Positions 18,009-26,998 of a DNA stretch of 64,000 nt are shown in pieces. The notes below the pieces were generated by a model. The model had not been told where the DNA came from and did not search any database. It worked only from the letters and a program-made list of their open reading frames with translations. Positions within the stretch are counted from its first letter, which is position 1. The number at the start of each line of letters is the position of its first letter. Made by a program: the position numbers and the translations under genes. Origin of the DNA: CAZTTG01 sp964615935 (GTDB taxonomy: Bacteria > Planctomycetota > UBA1135 > GCA-002686595); assembly GCA_964615935.1 (NCBI GenBank), contig CAZTTG010000027.1:1-64000 (forward strand), read 5' to 3'.

Positions 18009-19544
18009 ATGAGCGCAATGGAGTCCGCTCGCGCGAACGGGGGGGGCGCCGCGCGGACGGCGGCCCTCATCGGCGGGCCCCTGGCCTCGATCGCGCTGCT
18101 CTGCTACGGCGATCTGGCGCCCGGCCACCCCGAGGTGACGCGGGCCGCCGCGGTGGCCCTCCTGATGGCGATCTGGTGGATCACCGAGGCGCTGCCGCTG
18201 GCCGCGACCGCCTTCCTGCCCATGGTCCTGTTCCCGCTGCTGGGCGTCATGGACAGCAAGCTGGTGGCCTCCCAGTACTTCAACGCCAACATCTTCCTCT
18301 TCGTCGGCGGCTTCATCGTGGCCCTGGCCATGGAGCGCTGGAGCCTGCACCGCCGGATCGCCCTGCGGATCCTGCTGCTGTTCGGCGTGCACCCGGGGAG
18401 GATCCTCCTGGGGTTCATGCTGGCCACCTGGTTCCTCTCGATGTGGATCTCCAACACGGCCGCCGCGATGATGATGGTCACCATCGTCCTGGCGATCCTG
18501 GCCAAGATCGAGGAGGGGGTGGGGCCCGAGCGGATCCGGCGCTTCTCCGTCGGGCTGCTCCTGGGAGTGGCCTACAGCGCCTCGATCGGCGGCATCGCGA
18601 CCCTGGTGGGCACGCCCCCCAACCTGTCGTTCACCCGCATCCTGGAGATCCTCTTCCCCGAGGCGCCCGAGATCTCCTTCGCCCGCTGGTTCCTGTTCGC
18701 GACGCCCATCTCGGTCGCCCTGCTGGCGGCCGCCTGGGCGCTGCTCATGCTGCTCTTCGTGCCCCGCAAGGGGAAGCTGAGCATCCCCTCGGACGTGCTC
18801 CTCCGGCAGCACCGGGAGCTGGGTGCGATGTCGCTGGCCGAGAAGCTGGTCCTGGTCGACTTCGCGGTGCTGGTCCTGCTGTGGCTCTTCCGCCGGAAGA
18901 TCCAGATCGGGGCCCTGGTCCTCCCCGGCTGGTCGCAGCTCCTGCCCGAGTCGGGCTTCGTCTCCGACGGCACGGTGGCCATCGGGATGGCCCTCCTGCT
19001 CTTCGCCCTGCCCTCCGGCGCGAAGCGGGGTCAGCGGCTGATGGACTGGTCGACCGCCGCGCGGCTGCCCTGGGGGATCGTGATGCTCTTCGGGGGGGGC
19101 TTCGCCCTGGCCCGGGGCTTCGCCGACTCGGGCCTCTCGGAGTGGATCGGCGGCCGGCTCAGCGCCGCGGGGGAGATGGAGCCCGTGGGACTGCTGGCCG
19201 TGTTCTGCCTCTCGGTCACCTTCCTCACCGAGCTGACCTCCAACACCGCCACCACCGAGATGATCCTGCCGGTGCTGGGCGGGCTGGCGCGGGAGATCGG
19301 CATGCACCCCCTGTACCTGATGGTGCCGGTGACCCTGTCCTGCTCCTGCGCCTTCATGATGCCGGTGGCCACGCCCCCCAACGCGATCGTCTTCGGCACC
19401 GAGCGCCTGCGCATCGCCGACATGGCCAGGGCCGGGCTGGCGCTGAACCTGATCGGGGCGGTGGTGATCATCGCGGGCACCTGCCTGCTGGGGAACGCGA
19501 TCCTGGGCATCGACCTCTCCGCCATGCCGGACTGGGCCCGCTGA
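18009..19544 (+). CDS. SLC13/DASS-family sodium-coupled anion symporter
   Basis: A 511-residue polytopic membrane protein with about 11 hydrophobic segments. The two SNT signatures of divalent anion:sodium symporters are present: ISNTAAAMM in the first half and TSNTATTEM in the second. They are followed by GTPPNLSF and ATPPNAIVF, which form the sodium and carboxylate sites in VcINDY-like transporters. Likely substrates are C4-dicarboxylates or sulfate; the sequence alone does not decide. ATG 18009 is chosen as the first start before the first transmembrane helix. It is followed 45 bases later by a small TauE-like fragment. Confidence 0.9.
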   Translation: MSAMESARANGGGAARTAALIGGPLASIALLCYGDLAPGHPEVTRAAAVALLMAIWWITEALPLAATAFLPMVLFPLLGVMDSKLVASQYFNANIFLFVGGFIVALAMERWSLHRRIALRILLLFGVHPGRILLGFMLATWFLSMWISNTAAAMMMVTIVLAILAKIEEGVGPERIRRFSVGLLLGVAYSASIGGIATLVGTPPNLSFTRILEILFPEAPEISFARWFLFATPISVALLAAAWALLMLLFVPRKGKLSIPSDVLLRQHRELGAMSLAEKLVLVDFAVLVLLWLFRRKIQIGALVLPGWSQLLPESGFVSDGTVAIGMALLLFALPSGAKRGQRLMDWSTAARLPWGIVMLFGGGFALARGFADSGLSEWIGGRLSAAGEMEPVGLLAVFCLSVTFLTELTSNTATTEMILPVLGGLAREIGMHPLYLMVPVTLSCSCAFMMPVATPPNAIVFGTERLRIADMARAGLALNLIGAVVIIAGTCLLGNAILGIDLSAMPDWAR

Positions 19545-19589
19545 GGCACGGCCCTACCATCCCGCCAGCGGCCCTGCCATGATGGACGC

Positions 19590-19865
19590 ATGTCCCTCTT
19601 CGGCGTGGAGACCCTGTTCTCCTCCCCCGGGGAGCTGCTGCTGGTCGCCCTGATCGTGGCCGCCGCCCAGGCGGTCTACGTCCTGCTGGGCCTGATCGCG
19701 GCCGCGCACCTGGTCTCGGCCCTCCTCCTCCTGCCCGCGGTCGCGCTGGGCGCCTGGCTCGGCCACCGCGTCCACCTCGGCCTCGCGGAGAGCGGCTTCC
19801 GGCGCCCGGTGAGCGCGGCGCTCCTGCTCATCGGCCTGCTGCTCCTGGTGCCGGGCGCGGGCTGA
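19590..19865 (+). CDS. Small membrane protein resembling the C-terminal end of a TauE/SafE permease
   Basis: The product is 91 residues with two or three hydrophobic segments. The segment 'ALLLLPAVALGAWLGHRVH' followed by 'GFRRPVSAALLLIGLLLLVPG' is the usual C-terminal end of TauE/SafE sulfite/organosulfonate exporters, which are normally about 240-260 residues. The N-terminal two-thirds is absent: the preceding DNA is the end of the SLC13 gene. So this is either a decayed permease remnant or a small membrane protein that merely keeps that pattern. It has its own ATG but no clear ribosome-binding site. Confidence 0.5.
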   Translation: MSLFGVETLFSSPGELLLVALIVAAAQAVYVLLGLIAAAHLVSALLLLPAVALGAWLGHRVHLGLAESGFRRPVSAALLLIGLLLLVPGAG

Positions 19866-19906
19866 ACCGGGCACCGCGACCGGGGGACGGCACGTTTCCT
19901 GCATGT

Positions 19907-19912
19907 TAGAAT
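19907..19912 (+). promoter_or_regulatory. Candidate -10 element for the ABC transporter operon
   Basis: TAGAAT matches the -10 consensus at 5 of 6 positions and is the same hexamer used by the rpsB promoter at 52232-52237. The -35 region 17 bases upstream (GGGACG) is poor. It would give a leader of about 105 bases before the ATP-binding protein. Confidence 0.3.
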
Positions 19913-20025
19913 CGCACCGGTCAGCGGAGGCGGTCGGGGGGGACGCGCGCGTGCCAATGCGGCACGCCGGGCCGATCTCGCCCCGGGGGGACCGTCGAGC
20001 CTCGCGAGGCGGGCCGGCCGAGCCC

Positions 20026-21000
20026 ATGCTGGAGATCCGCAACCTTCAGAACACCTACCGCGGGGGCGTGCGCGCCCTGCGGGGGGTCTCCCTCACCATC
20101 GAGCCGGGGATGTTCGGCCTCCTGGGCCCCAACGGCGCGGGCAAGTCGACGCTGATGAAGTGCGTGGCGACCCTGCTCGCCCCGGACGCCGGCACGATCA
20201 CCTTCGAGGGCATCGACGTGCTCACCGAGCGCGAGAAGGTGCGCCGCCTCCTGGGCTACCTCCCCCAGGACTTCGGCCTCTACCCCAGCCTGAGCGCCGA
20301 GCAGATGCTCGAGTACCTGGCGGTCATGAAGGGCATCGCCAACCGACGCGAGCGCCGGGCCACGGTGGCCGCGCTGCTGGAGCGGGTCAACCTGGCCAGC
20401 GTCAAGAAGCGCCGGCTGGGCGGCTTCTCCGGCGGCATGCGGCAGCGCTTCGGCATCGCCCAGGCCCTGCTCGGCTCGCCGCGGCTCCTGGTGGTCGACG
20501 AGCCCACCGCCGGGCTGGACCCCGAGGAGCGCAACCGCTTCCACAACCTGCTGTCCGAGCTGGCCAGCGACATCGTCATCCTGCTCTCGACGCACATCGT
20601 CAGCGACGTGACCGCCCTGTGCCACCGCATGGCGATCATCCACGAGGGCTCCCTGGCCTTCCAGGGCACGCCGCACGAGGCGGTCGAGGGCCTGCGCGGG
20701 GTGGTGTGGGAGAAGACCGTGCCGCGCTCGCTGATGGAGCGCTACCAGGAGCGCCTGCCGGTCATCTCGGAGAGCCCCGGGCTGGACGGGGTGCGCCTGC
20801 GGGTGCTGCTGGGGGGCGGCCACCCCGGGGACGACTTCGTCCCGGGCGAGTCCTTCGAGCCGGTCGAGCCCACCCTGGAGGACGCCTACTTCCACTTCGT
20901 GGGCGACGCGCGGCGGCCGGAGCGGGACCGGGACCTCCAGCGCGAGGCCCTGCGCTCGGCGCGCGCGCGCAGCGATCCGGAGCGGGAGGAGCCGGCGTGA
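20026..21000 (+). CDS. ABC transporter ATP-binding protein
   Basis: The 324-residue ATPase subunit has Walker A GPNGAGKST, a Q-loop in LPQDFGLY, signature FSGGMRQR, Walker B LLVVDEPTAGLD and switch His in STHIVSDV. The fold is that of export-type ABC2 ATPases, with an ~80-residue C-terminal regulatory tail. The start ATG 20026 is used because conserved sequence (LEIRNLQNTYRGG) begins there; an ATG 41 codons upstream in the same frame adds nothing recognisable. Its TGA overlaps the GTG of the permease/peptidase fusion (GTGA), so the two subunits are coupled and presumably form one transporter. Confidence 0.92.
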   Translation: MLEIRNLQNTYRGGVRALRGVSLTIEPGMFGLLGPNGAGKSTLMKCVATLLAPDAGTITFEGIDVLTEREKVRRLLGYLPQDFGLYPSLSAEQMLEYLAVMKGIANRRERRATVAALLERVNLASVKKRRLGGFSGGMRQRFGIAQALLGSPRLLVVDEPTAGLDPEERNRFHNLLSELASDIVILLSTHIVSDVTALCHRMAIIHEGSLAFQGTPHEAVEGLRGVVWEKTVPRSLMERYQERLPVISESPGLDGVRLRVLLGGGHPGDDFVPGESFEPVEPTLEDAYFHFVGDARRPERDRDLQREALRSARARSDPEREEPA

Positions 21001-24000
21001 GCCGCGCGGCGCTGCTGGCCACGGTGGGCGTGGCGCTGCGCACCAACCTGCGGCGGCTCACCACCTGGGTCTTCGCCGCCGTCTTCGTGCTGATCGCTCT
21101 CCTGCTGTACGGCGGCGCCCTGGCCTTCGGGGGCATGACCGCCACCGGGGTCAAGCTGGCGGTCAACTCCGACTACGTCATCGCCCTGGTGCTGGCGGCC
21201 TACAGCTTCATGCTGATGCACTTCACCGCCACCCTGAACGGCGACCCGGTGGTGGTGGATCGGCGGCTGGGGCTGGCCCCCATCCTGCGCGCCACGCCGA
21301 CGCCCCCGCGGGTCTACCTCCTGGGGCGCTTCCTGGGCGGTTCCCTCTCGGTCTCGTTGCTCTACGCGATCTTCGTCGCGGCCCTGGTCCTGGGACAGCT
21401 CCTGCCCGGGGACGACACGCTGGTGCTCCCCCTCCGGATCTGGCCCTACCTCGAGTTCGGGCTGCTCTTCGTCTTCGTCTCGACCTTCTTCGTGGGAGCG
21501 CTCTCCTTCGCGCTGGCCACCCTCACCGGCAGCATGAAGCCGGCCTACATCGCGGTGACCGCCCTCCTGGTGGGCTGGTACCTGATGATGAGGCTCATGG
21601 GCGACGAGCAGATGCGCACCCTCGCCTACTGGGAGCCCTCCGGGCTGATCTGGCTGGTCGAGAAGGTGGCGCGCAGCCGCGGCAACGCCTGGCTGAACGA
21701 GCACGGGATCGCGCCCGACGCGGGCCTGCTGATCAACCGGCTGGTGCTCGTGCTGCTGGGCGCGGCGGCCCTGGTCCACACCCTGCGGCGCTACCCCAAG
21801 CTGGAGGAGGCGGCCGGCGAGGCCGACGAGATCCGGCCCGGCCCGCTGGTGCGCCTGCAGGCCTGGCTGCGCGGCCGGCAGCCCCTCGTCGAGGACCGCT
21901 ACCGGAGCTGGTCCGGGGGCGGCAACGCGCCCCGCCTGGAGCCGGCCCAGGAGGGTCCGGAGCTGTACGCGGCGCAGCTCCTCTGCTCGCTGCGCACCGA
22001 GCTGCGGCTCCTGCGGGCCGAGCGCAGCCTGTGGATCATGATCCCCATGATCATGCTCCTGTCGGGGGTGTGGGCCTACACCTTCGCGGGGCCCTTCAAC
22101 CTGCCCATCTACCCGGTGTCCTCGGAGTTCGCCCAGCAGATGGTCGGCTCCCTGATGATCCTGCTCGCGGGCACCACCATCTTCTACACCGGCGAGGCCT
22201 TCCACCGCGACCAGGCCCACGGCCTGCGCAGCATCATCTACGCCACGCCGGTGCCCAACTCGGCCCTGCTGCTGGGCAAGCTGGGGGCCATGCTGATCCT
22301 CTCGATCGGCATGGTGCTCTGCACCTACCTCACCGGGGTGGTCAGCCAGGCCATCCGCTGGCTGGCGATCGACGGGCGCCTGTACCTGGACCTGGTGCCC
22401 TACCGCGAGGTGGGCCTGCGCGTGGTGCTGCCCTCGGTGGCCATCCTGTGCGCCCTGGCCCTGGTGGTCAACGTGCTCGTGCGCGGCCGCTACCTGGCCT
22501 ACTTCTCGCTGATCGGCCTGGGATCCCTCTACGTGTGGCTGCTCACCCAGGGCCGCCGCGACCTGGTGCACAACCCCCTGCTGGTGGGGCACTGGTCCTA
22601 CTCGGACATGACCCGTCTGGAGCCCTTCGGGCTCCGGCTGGCCCTGCACCACCTGTACTGGGCGTGCGTGATGGGCGGCCTGCTGGCCCTGGCCACCTGG
22701 CTCCTCGCGCGGCGCCGCCAGGGCCCCCTCGAGTACTTCCGACCGCGCCGCCTGCGCCGCCGACCCGGGGCGGCGATCGCCACCCTGGCCTTCCTGCTGG
22801 TCGCGCTGCTCCTGGGCCGGCACATCCAGGCGCGCTCCAACCTGCGCGGCACCGAGGGCGAGGTGCAGGATCGGCAGGTCGAGCTGGAGCAGCGCTACCT
22901 GCACCTCCTGGAGGAGCCGCGGGTGGCCTTCCGCTCGGTCGACCTGGACCTGCGCCTGTGGCCCGAGCAGGGCGCCCTGGACGCCCAGGCGACGATCGAG
23001 CTCGAGAATCCCTACCCGGTCCCCATCGAGACCGCCTGGTTCACGGTGGATCCCCTGTTCGAGATCCGCCGCTTCGAGATCGACCGGGAGGCGGCCCCCT
23101 GGAGGACCGACGACGCCCTGCTCTGGATCCCCCTCGATCCGCCGCTGCTGCCCGGAGAGCGCGCCCTCCTGCACGTGGCCTGGTCCGGTCGGCCGCAGCC
23201 CGGGATCCCCCGGGACGGCGGCGCGCAGGACACCTTCGTCCACCGCTCGGCGGTCATGCTGAACAGCTACGCGCCGCACCTGCTGCCCGTGCCGGGCCTG
23301 GCGCCCTACCTGTTCCTGCTCGACCCCGAGGAGCGCGAGGACCGCGGCCTGCCGGAGCTCGAGCTCCTGCGCGATCGCTCGGGCGACGCCTACGTGCCCA
23401 CCGCCTTCGGCAGCGACACCCCCTACGAGCTGGAGATCCGCATCGACGCGCCCGTGCGCCTGACCGCCATCTCCGGCGGGCAGCGGGTGCACCGCCGGGT
23501 CTACGGCGACCGGGCCGTCACCACCTGGCGCTCGGACGCGCCGGTCTCGGCCTTCGCCGTGCTGGCGGCCGAGTACGAGCGGGCGGTCCAGGGCGACGAC
23601 GAGGTCTACTACCACGCCCGCCACACCTACAACCTGGACACCGTGCTGGAGGCCCTGCGCGACTCGCGCCGCGTCTTCGCCCGCTCCTTCGGGCCCTACC
23701 CCCACCGCCAGCTGCGCATCGTCGAGTTCCCGCGCCTGGCGAGCTTCGCCCAGAGCTTCCCGACCACCATGCCCTACTCGGAGTCGATCGGCTTCCTGAC
23801 CAACCACCGCGAGGCGGGCCGCTTCATCGACGCCACCTACTTCGTGACCGCCCACGAGGTCGCCCACCAGTGGTGGGGCTACGTGGTCGACCCGGGCGCC
23901 AGCCTGGGGGCCCAGGTGCTGTCGGAGAGCCTGGCCGAGTACTCCGCCATGCTGGTCATGGACGAGACCCGCGGCGAGCGCGAGCGGCTGGTCTTCCTCA

Positions 24001-24698
24001 AGAGCGAGGAGGACGCCTACATCCGCCGCCGCGATCCCGACCGCGAGCGCGCGCTCGCCGAGCTGGCCTACGAGGGCGCCTACGCCTGGTACAACAAGGG
24101 CTCGATGGTGTTCTACATGCTCGAGCGTCAGATCGGGCGGCCGGCCCTGGTGGGAGCCCTGCGCCGCTTCGCCGACGCCTGGCGCTCGGACCGCCCCGGC
24201 GCGGAGCCCTCCCACCCCACCCTGCCCGATCTCCTGGCGGAGCTGCGGCGGGCGCACCCGAGCATGGACCTCGAGTGGTTCTACGAGACCTGGTTCCAGG
24301 AGGTGGTGATCCCCGACATGGCCCTGAAGAGCGCCGAGCTGCTCCGCGATCCGGACGGCTTCCGGGTCGAGGTGGTGGCCGAGAACCGCGGCCAGGGCCG
24401 GCTGCCGGTGCGGGTGGAGGCCACCCGCGGGCGGTGGGACCTGACCGAGGACGGGCAGGACTGGAACCGCGACTTCCAGGCCGGGGAGCCCATCACCCTG
24501 TGGCTCGAGCCGGGCCAGGAGGCGCGGGGCACGCTGTTGCTCGACTTCGAGCCCGAGGAGGTCATCCTCGACCGGCTGTTCGAGTGCCTGGATTTCGACC
24601 GCACCAACAACCGGCTGCCGCTGGAGGCCGCGGAGCCCGAGCGGCCGCTGGCGAGCTCGCGCGCCGATCCCGGGGGACGCCGCACGCGGGGCGGCTGA
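20997..24698 (+). CDS. ABC permease fused to an M1-family (gluzincin) aminopeptidase
   Basis: The 1233-residue protein has two ABC2-type permease halves with membrane helices in about residues 15-265 and 335-620. A cytoplasmic loop lies between them and a periplasm-facing M1-type metallopeptidase domain at about 640-1200. The zinc site is intact: His953-Glu954-x2-His957 in HEVAHQWWG, with the third ligand Glu977 in the SESLAEYSA helix. The exopeptidase GAMEN motif is not seen; that region reads FPTTMPYSES. This permease/M1 architecture is known in Bacteroidetes and proteobacteria but its substrate is unknown. GTG start overlaps the ATPase stop. The C-terminus ends 10 bases before the convergent glycosyltransferase gene. 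Confidence 0.88.
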   Translation: MSRAALLATVGVALRTNLRRLTTWVFAAVFVLIALLLYGGALAFGGMTATGVKLAVNSDYVIALVLAAYSFMLMHFTATLNGDPVVVDRRLGLAPILRATPTPPRVYLLGRFLGGSLSVSLLYAIFVAALVLGQLLPGDDTLVLPLRIWPYLEFGLLFVFVSTFFVGALSFALATLTGSMKPAYIAVTALLVGWYLMMRLMGDEQMRTLAYWEPSGLIWLVEKVARSRGNAWLNEHGIAPDAGLLINRLVLVLLGAAALVHTLRRYPKLEEAAGEADEIRPGPLVRLQAWLRGRQPLVEDRYRSWSGGGNAPRLEPAQEGPELYAAQLLCSLRTELRLLRAERSLWIMIPMIMLLSGVWAYTFAGPFNLPIYPVSSEFAQQMVGSLMILLAGTTIFYTGEAFHRDQAHGLRSIIYATPVPNSALLLGKLGAMLILSIGMVLCTYLTGVVSQAIRWLAIDGRLYLDLVPYREVGLRVVLPSVAILCALALVVNVLVRGRYLAYFSLIGLGSLYVWLLTQGRRDLVHNPLLVGHWSYSDMTRLEPFGLRLALHHLYWACVMGGLLALATWLLARRRQGPLEYFRPRRLRRRPGAAIATLAFLLVALLLGRHIQARSNLRGTEGEVQDRQVELEQRYLHLLEEPRVAFRSVDLDLRLWPEQGALDAQATIELENPYPVPIETAWFTVDPLFEIRRFEIDREAAPWRTDDALLWIPLDPPLLPGERALLHVAWSGRPQPGIPRDGGAQDTFVHRSAVMLNSYAPHLLPVPGLAPYLFLLDPEEREDRGLPELELLRDRSGDAYVPTAFGSDTPYELEIRIDAPVRLTAISGGQRVHRRVYGDRAVTTWRSDAPVSAFAVLAAEYERAVQGDDEVYYHARHTYNLDTVLEALRDSRRVFARSFGPYPHRQLRIVEFPRLASFAQSFPTTMPYSESIGFLTNHREAGRFIDATYFVTAHEVAHQWWGYVVDPGASLGAQVLSESLAEYSAMLVMDETRGERERLVFLKSEEDAYIRRRDPDRERALAELAYEGAYAWYNKGSMVFYMLERQIGRPALVGALRRFADAWRSDRPGAEPSHPTLPDLLAELRRAHPSMDLEWFYETWFQEVVIPDMALKSAELLRDPDGFRVEVVAENRGQGRLPVRVEATRGRWDLTEDGQDWNRDFQAGEPITLWLEPGQEARGTLLLDFEPEEVILDRLFECLDFDRTNNRLPLEAAEPERPLASSRADPGGRRTRGG

Positions 24699-24708
24699 GC
24701 GCCCGCCG

Positions 24709-26964
24709 TCAGCGCTCGAGCGCGCGCACGCGCGGATCGAGGGGCAGGTCGAAGCCGCCGACGTGCACGCAGCCGTCCCCGCGGAAGCGGTAGCCGTCGC
24801 TCGTCTCCAGCCGCGCGGGATCCACGTCCCGGCGCAGGGGCGCTTCCTCTCCCGGGCGCGCGGGCTGCATGCGCAGCGCCGGCCGCCCCTCCCCGCCGGG
24901 GCGCGCCAGGGCGACCCACAGGTGGGCGGGGATGCTCTCCTCGCTCCAGCCCGCGCCCAGGGGGCGCCAGGACGCGCGCCAGTCGTAGGGATCCCGGGCC
25001 GCCACCACCAGCCGGCCCTCGCGCACGATCCAGCCCGCCCGCCAGCTCGAGGTCGGGCGCAGGCCCCAGGCCGGCGGGCCCTGGCTGCGCCAGGTGTGGG
25101 TGGCCGGCTCGGTGGAGAGGCGCTCTACCACCAGCCAGTCCTCCCGGGTCGGCGAGGCGCAGAACCAGGTGTAGGTCAGCCAGCCGCAACCCTCGCCCGG
25201 GAGCCGGACCCAGTCCCAGCCCAGCAGGCTCAGCCTCTCCACCGCGGCGTCCTCCCGGGCGCGGATGAAGTCCACCGGGCGATCGGGGCCGGCGCGCTCG
25301 AGCCAGAGCTCGGGGGCCTGGCCCTCGATCACCTCGAAGAAGGGGCGCCCGCCGCCGGACTCGGCGCGCCGCCTCAGGACGAGGATCGGGCCGATGTCCT
25401 CGAAGAAGCCGCGGTCGTGGAAGGCCGCCGCGACCTCGAAGTCGCGGTTGGCCGCCTCCAGGAGCTCCGGATGATTGGTGAGCACCGGCAGGTGGGTGAG
25501 GAAGCAGTCCAGCCCCCGCACCGCGTCCAGGCTTCGCTGGCGCTCCTCCGGCGGGTAGCCGTTCCAGCCGTCGAGGTGGCGGGGCAGCTTGATCAGCTCG
25601 ACGTCCGCCGACTCGCGCAGGAACACGGCCCAGTGCCAGGCGCTCGCGACGCGGAGCTTGGCGGCCCCCGGGCGCGCCTCGCGTTGCTCGGCGGCGGCGG
25701 CGTCCACCCAGGCCATCGCGCGCCAGTAGCCCGCGAAGCGCCGGGTGTTGCGGCCCAAGAGCGCGTCCAGCCCGAGGACGCCGGCCAGGACCAGGAGGAC
25801 CCAGGCGCTCGCGACTCGAAGGAGACCCCTCAGCGCTCGAGTCCGGCCCGCCAGGAGGCTCCAGCCCATCGCGCTCAGGGGCGCGATCATCGGCAAGAGC
25901 GGCAGCCACAGCCGGAAGTCCTTGGAGCCCTTGAGGCTCATCAGGCCCGCGTTGACCAGCAGCAGCATGGGCAGGGTGGTCTCCCTCCAGCGCGGCCGGC
26001 CCAGGACGCGAAGCAGCCCCAGCACCACCAGGATCAGCGCGGGCCAGACCAGCATCTGCTCGAGGGAGCTGAGGTAGTAGTACACCGGATCGCGCTGGTG
26101 GACGGTCTCGGGCCCCAGGTGAGCCGCCGAGTACGGCTGCCCGGTGTTCGCGGTGACCGCGGCCTCCATCAGCCTCCGGGCGAGCTCGATCAGCCCCAGC
26201 TCGGCGGCGAGCCGCGCGCCGACCCCGCCCAGGTTCTCGAGCAGGTAGACGCCCAGGGTGCTGCCGAAGCGCCCGCGCTCCGCCAGGTCCATGGCCATGG
26301 CCGCCAGGGCGCCGGCTCCCAGGCCGCAGGCTCCGCCCGCCAGCAGGGCGGCCCCCGCCCGGCGGTGCCTCAGCGCCAGCCAGCCGAGGAGGGGGACCGC
26401 GATGAGCGCCGTCTTGTAGGCCATGAGCAGGCCCGCGCCCAGCCACAGTCCCCCGCGCAGCCCGCGCCGGAACCCGCCGGGCTCGAGCAGGGCCTCCAGC
26501 GCCTGTCCGACGCACAGCGCGGCGGCGATCCCCGAGAGGGGCGAGACCGTGTACTGCAGGAAGACCGGGTTGAAGGCCACCAGCAGGCCGGCGACCAGCC
26601 CCGGGAGCCGACCCGCCAGGCGGGCGCCGATCCGGGCGCAGACGCGCACCAGCAGCAAGCCCAGCGCCATCTGAGAGAGCCGCAGCGCCCACACCACGGG
26701 CTTGTGATCCTCGATCCCCAGGACCTCGGCGACGGCGAAGAAGGGGACCAGCAGGGCGGAGAAGCCGAAGGAGCGGTTGGTGCTCGAGTCGATCACCTCC
26801 TGGCCGCGCACGAAGGCCTGGGCGTGCTCCATGTACTCGACCGAGTCCGCGAGCTGGTAGCCCTCCAGCGCCCACCAGGAGATCCCCTGCAGGATCAGCG
26901 CGACGAGCAGCACGAGCTGCAGGTCGCGGTCGCGCAGGCCCGGGAGCGCGCTGTCGTCCGGCAT
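24709..26964 (-). CDS. Polytopic GT-C-type glycosyltransferase (PMT/GT39-like)
   Basis: The 751-residue protein has about 10-12 membrane helices in residues 12-400. An acidic loop after the first helix (YQLADSVEYMEHAQ) holds the Asp/Glu typical of GT-C catalytic loops. The remaining ~330 residues form a soluble, probably periplasmic domain. Such enzymes move sugars from polyprenyl-phosphate donors onto lipids or proteins. The family-2 glycosyltransferase 34 bases upstream on the same strand may make the lipid-linked donor or act in the same glycan pathway. ATG 26964 begins MPDDSALPG. The precise family is uncertain because GT-C proteins are highly divergent. Confidence 0.7.
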   Translation of the reverse strand: MPDDSALPGLRDRDLQLVLLVALILQGISWWALEGYQLADSVEYMEHAQAFVRGQEVIDSSTNRSFGFSALLVPFFAVAEVLGIEDHKPVVWALRLSQMALGLLLVRVCARIGARLAGRLPGLVAGLLVAFNPVFLQYTVSPLSGIAAALCVGQALEALLEPGGFRRGLRGGLWLGAGLLMAYKTALIAVPLLGWLALRHRRAGAALLAGGACGLGAGALAAMAMDLAERGRFGSTLGVYLLENLGGVGARLAAELGLIELARRLMEAAVTANTGQPYSAAHLGPETVHQRDPVYYYLSSLEQMLVWPALILVVLGLLRVLGRPRWRETTLPMLLLVNAGLMSLKGSKDFRLWLPLLPMIAPLSAMGWSLLAGRTRALRGLLRVASAWVLLVLAGVLGLDALLGRNTRRFAGYWRAMAWVDAAAAEQREARPGAAKLRVASAWHWAVFLRESADVELIKLPRHLDGWNGYPPEERQRSLDAVRGLDCFLTHLPVLTNHPELLEAANRDFEVAAAFHDRGFFEDIGPILVLRRRAESGGGRPFFEVIEGQAPELWLERAGPDRPVDFIRAREDAAVERLSLLGWDWVRLPGEGCGWLTYTWFCASPTREDWLVVERLSTEPATHTWRSQGPPAWGLRPTSSWRAGWIVREGRLVVAARDPYDWRASWRPLGAGWSEESIPAHLWVALARPGGEGRPALRMQPARPGEEAPLRRDVDPARLETSDGYRFRGDGCVHVGGFDLPLDPRVRALER

Positions 26965-26998
26965 GGGTCAGGGCGGGCTGCGCGTCCGGGTGACTCCC

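Noticed and set aside
19903..20025. Upstream ATG giving 41 extra residues to the ABC ATPase
   Set aside because: The extension is Arg/Gly-rich and unlike the family; conserved sequence starts at 20026.
20886..24257. Very long open frame on the minus strand (over 1100 codons) opposite the ABC permease/peptidase fusion
   Set aside because: His/Gln/Arg-rich composition with no recognisable motifs; it mirrors a strongly supported + strand gene and arises from the high GC third position.
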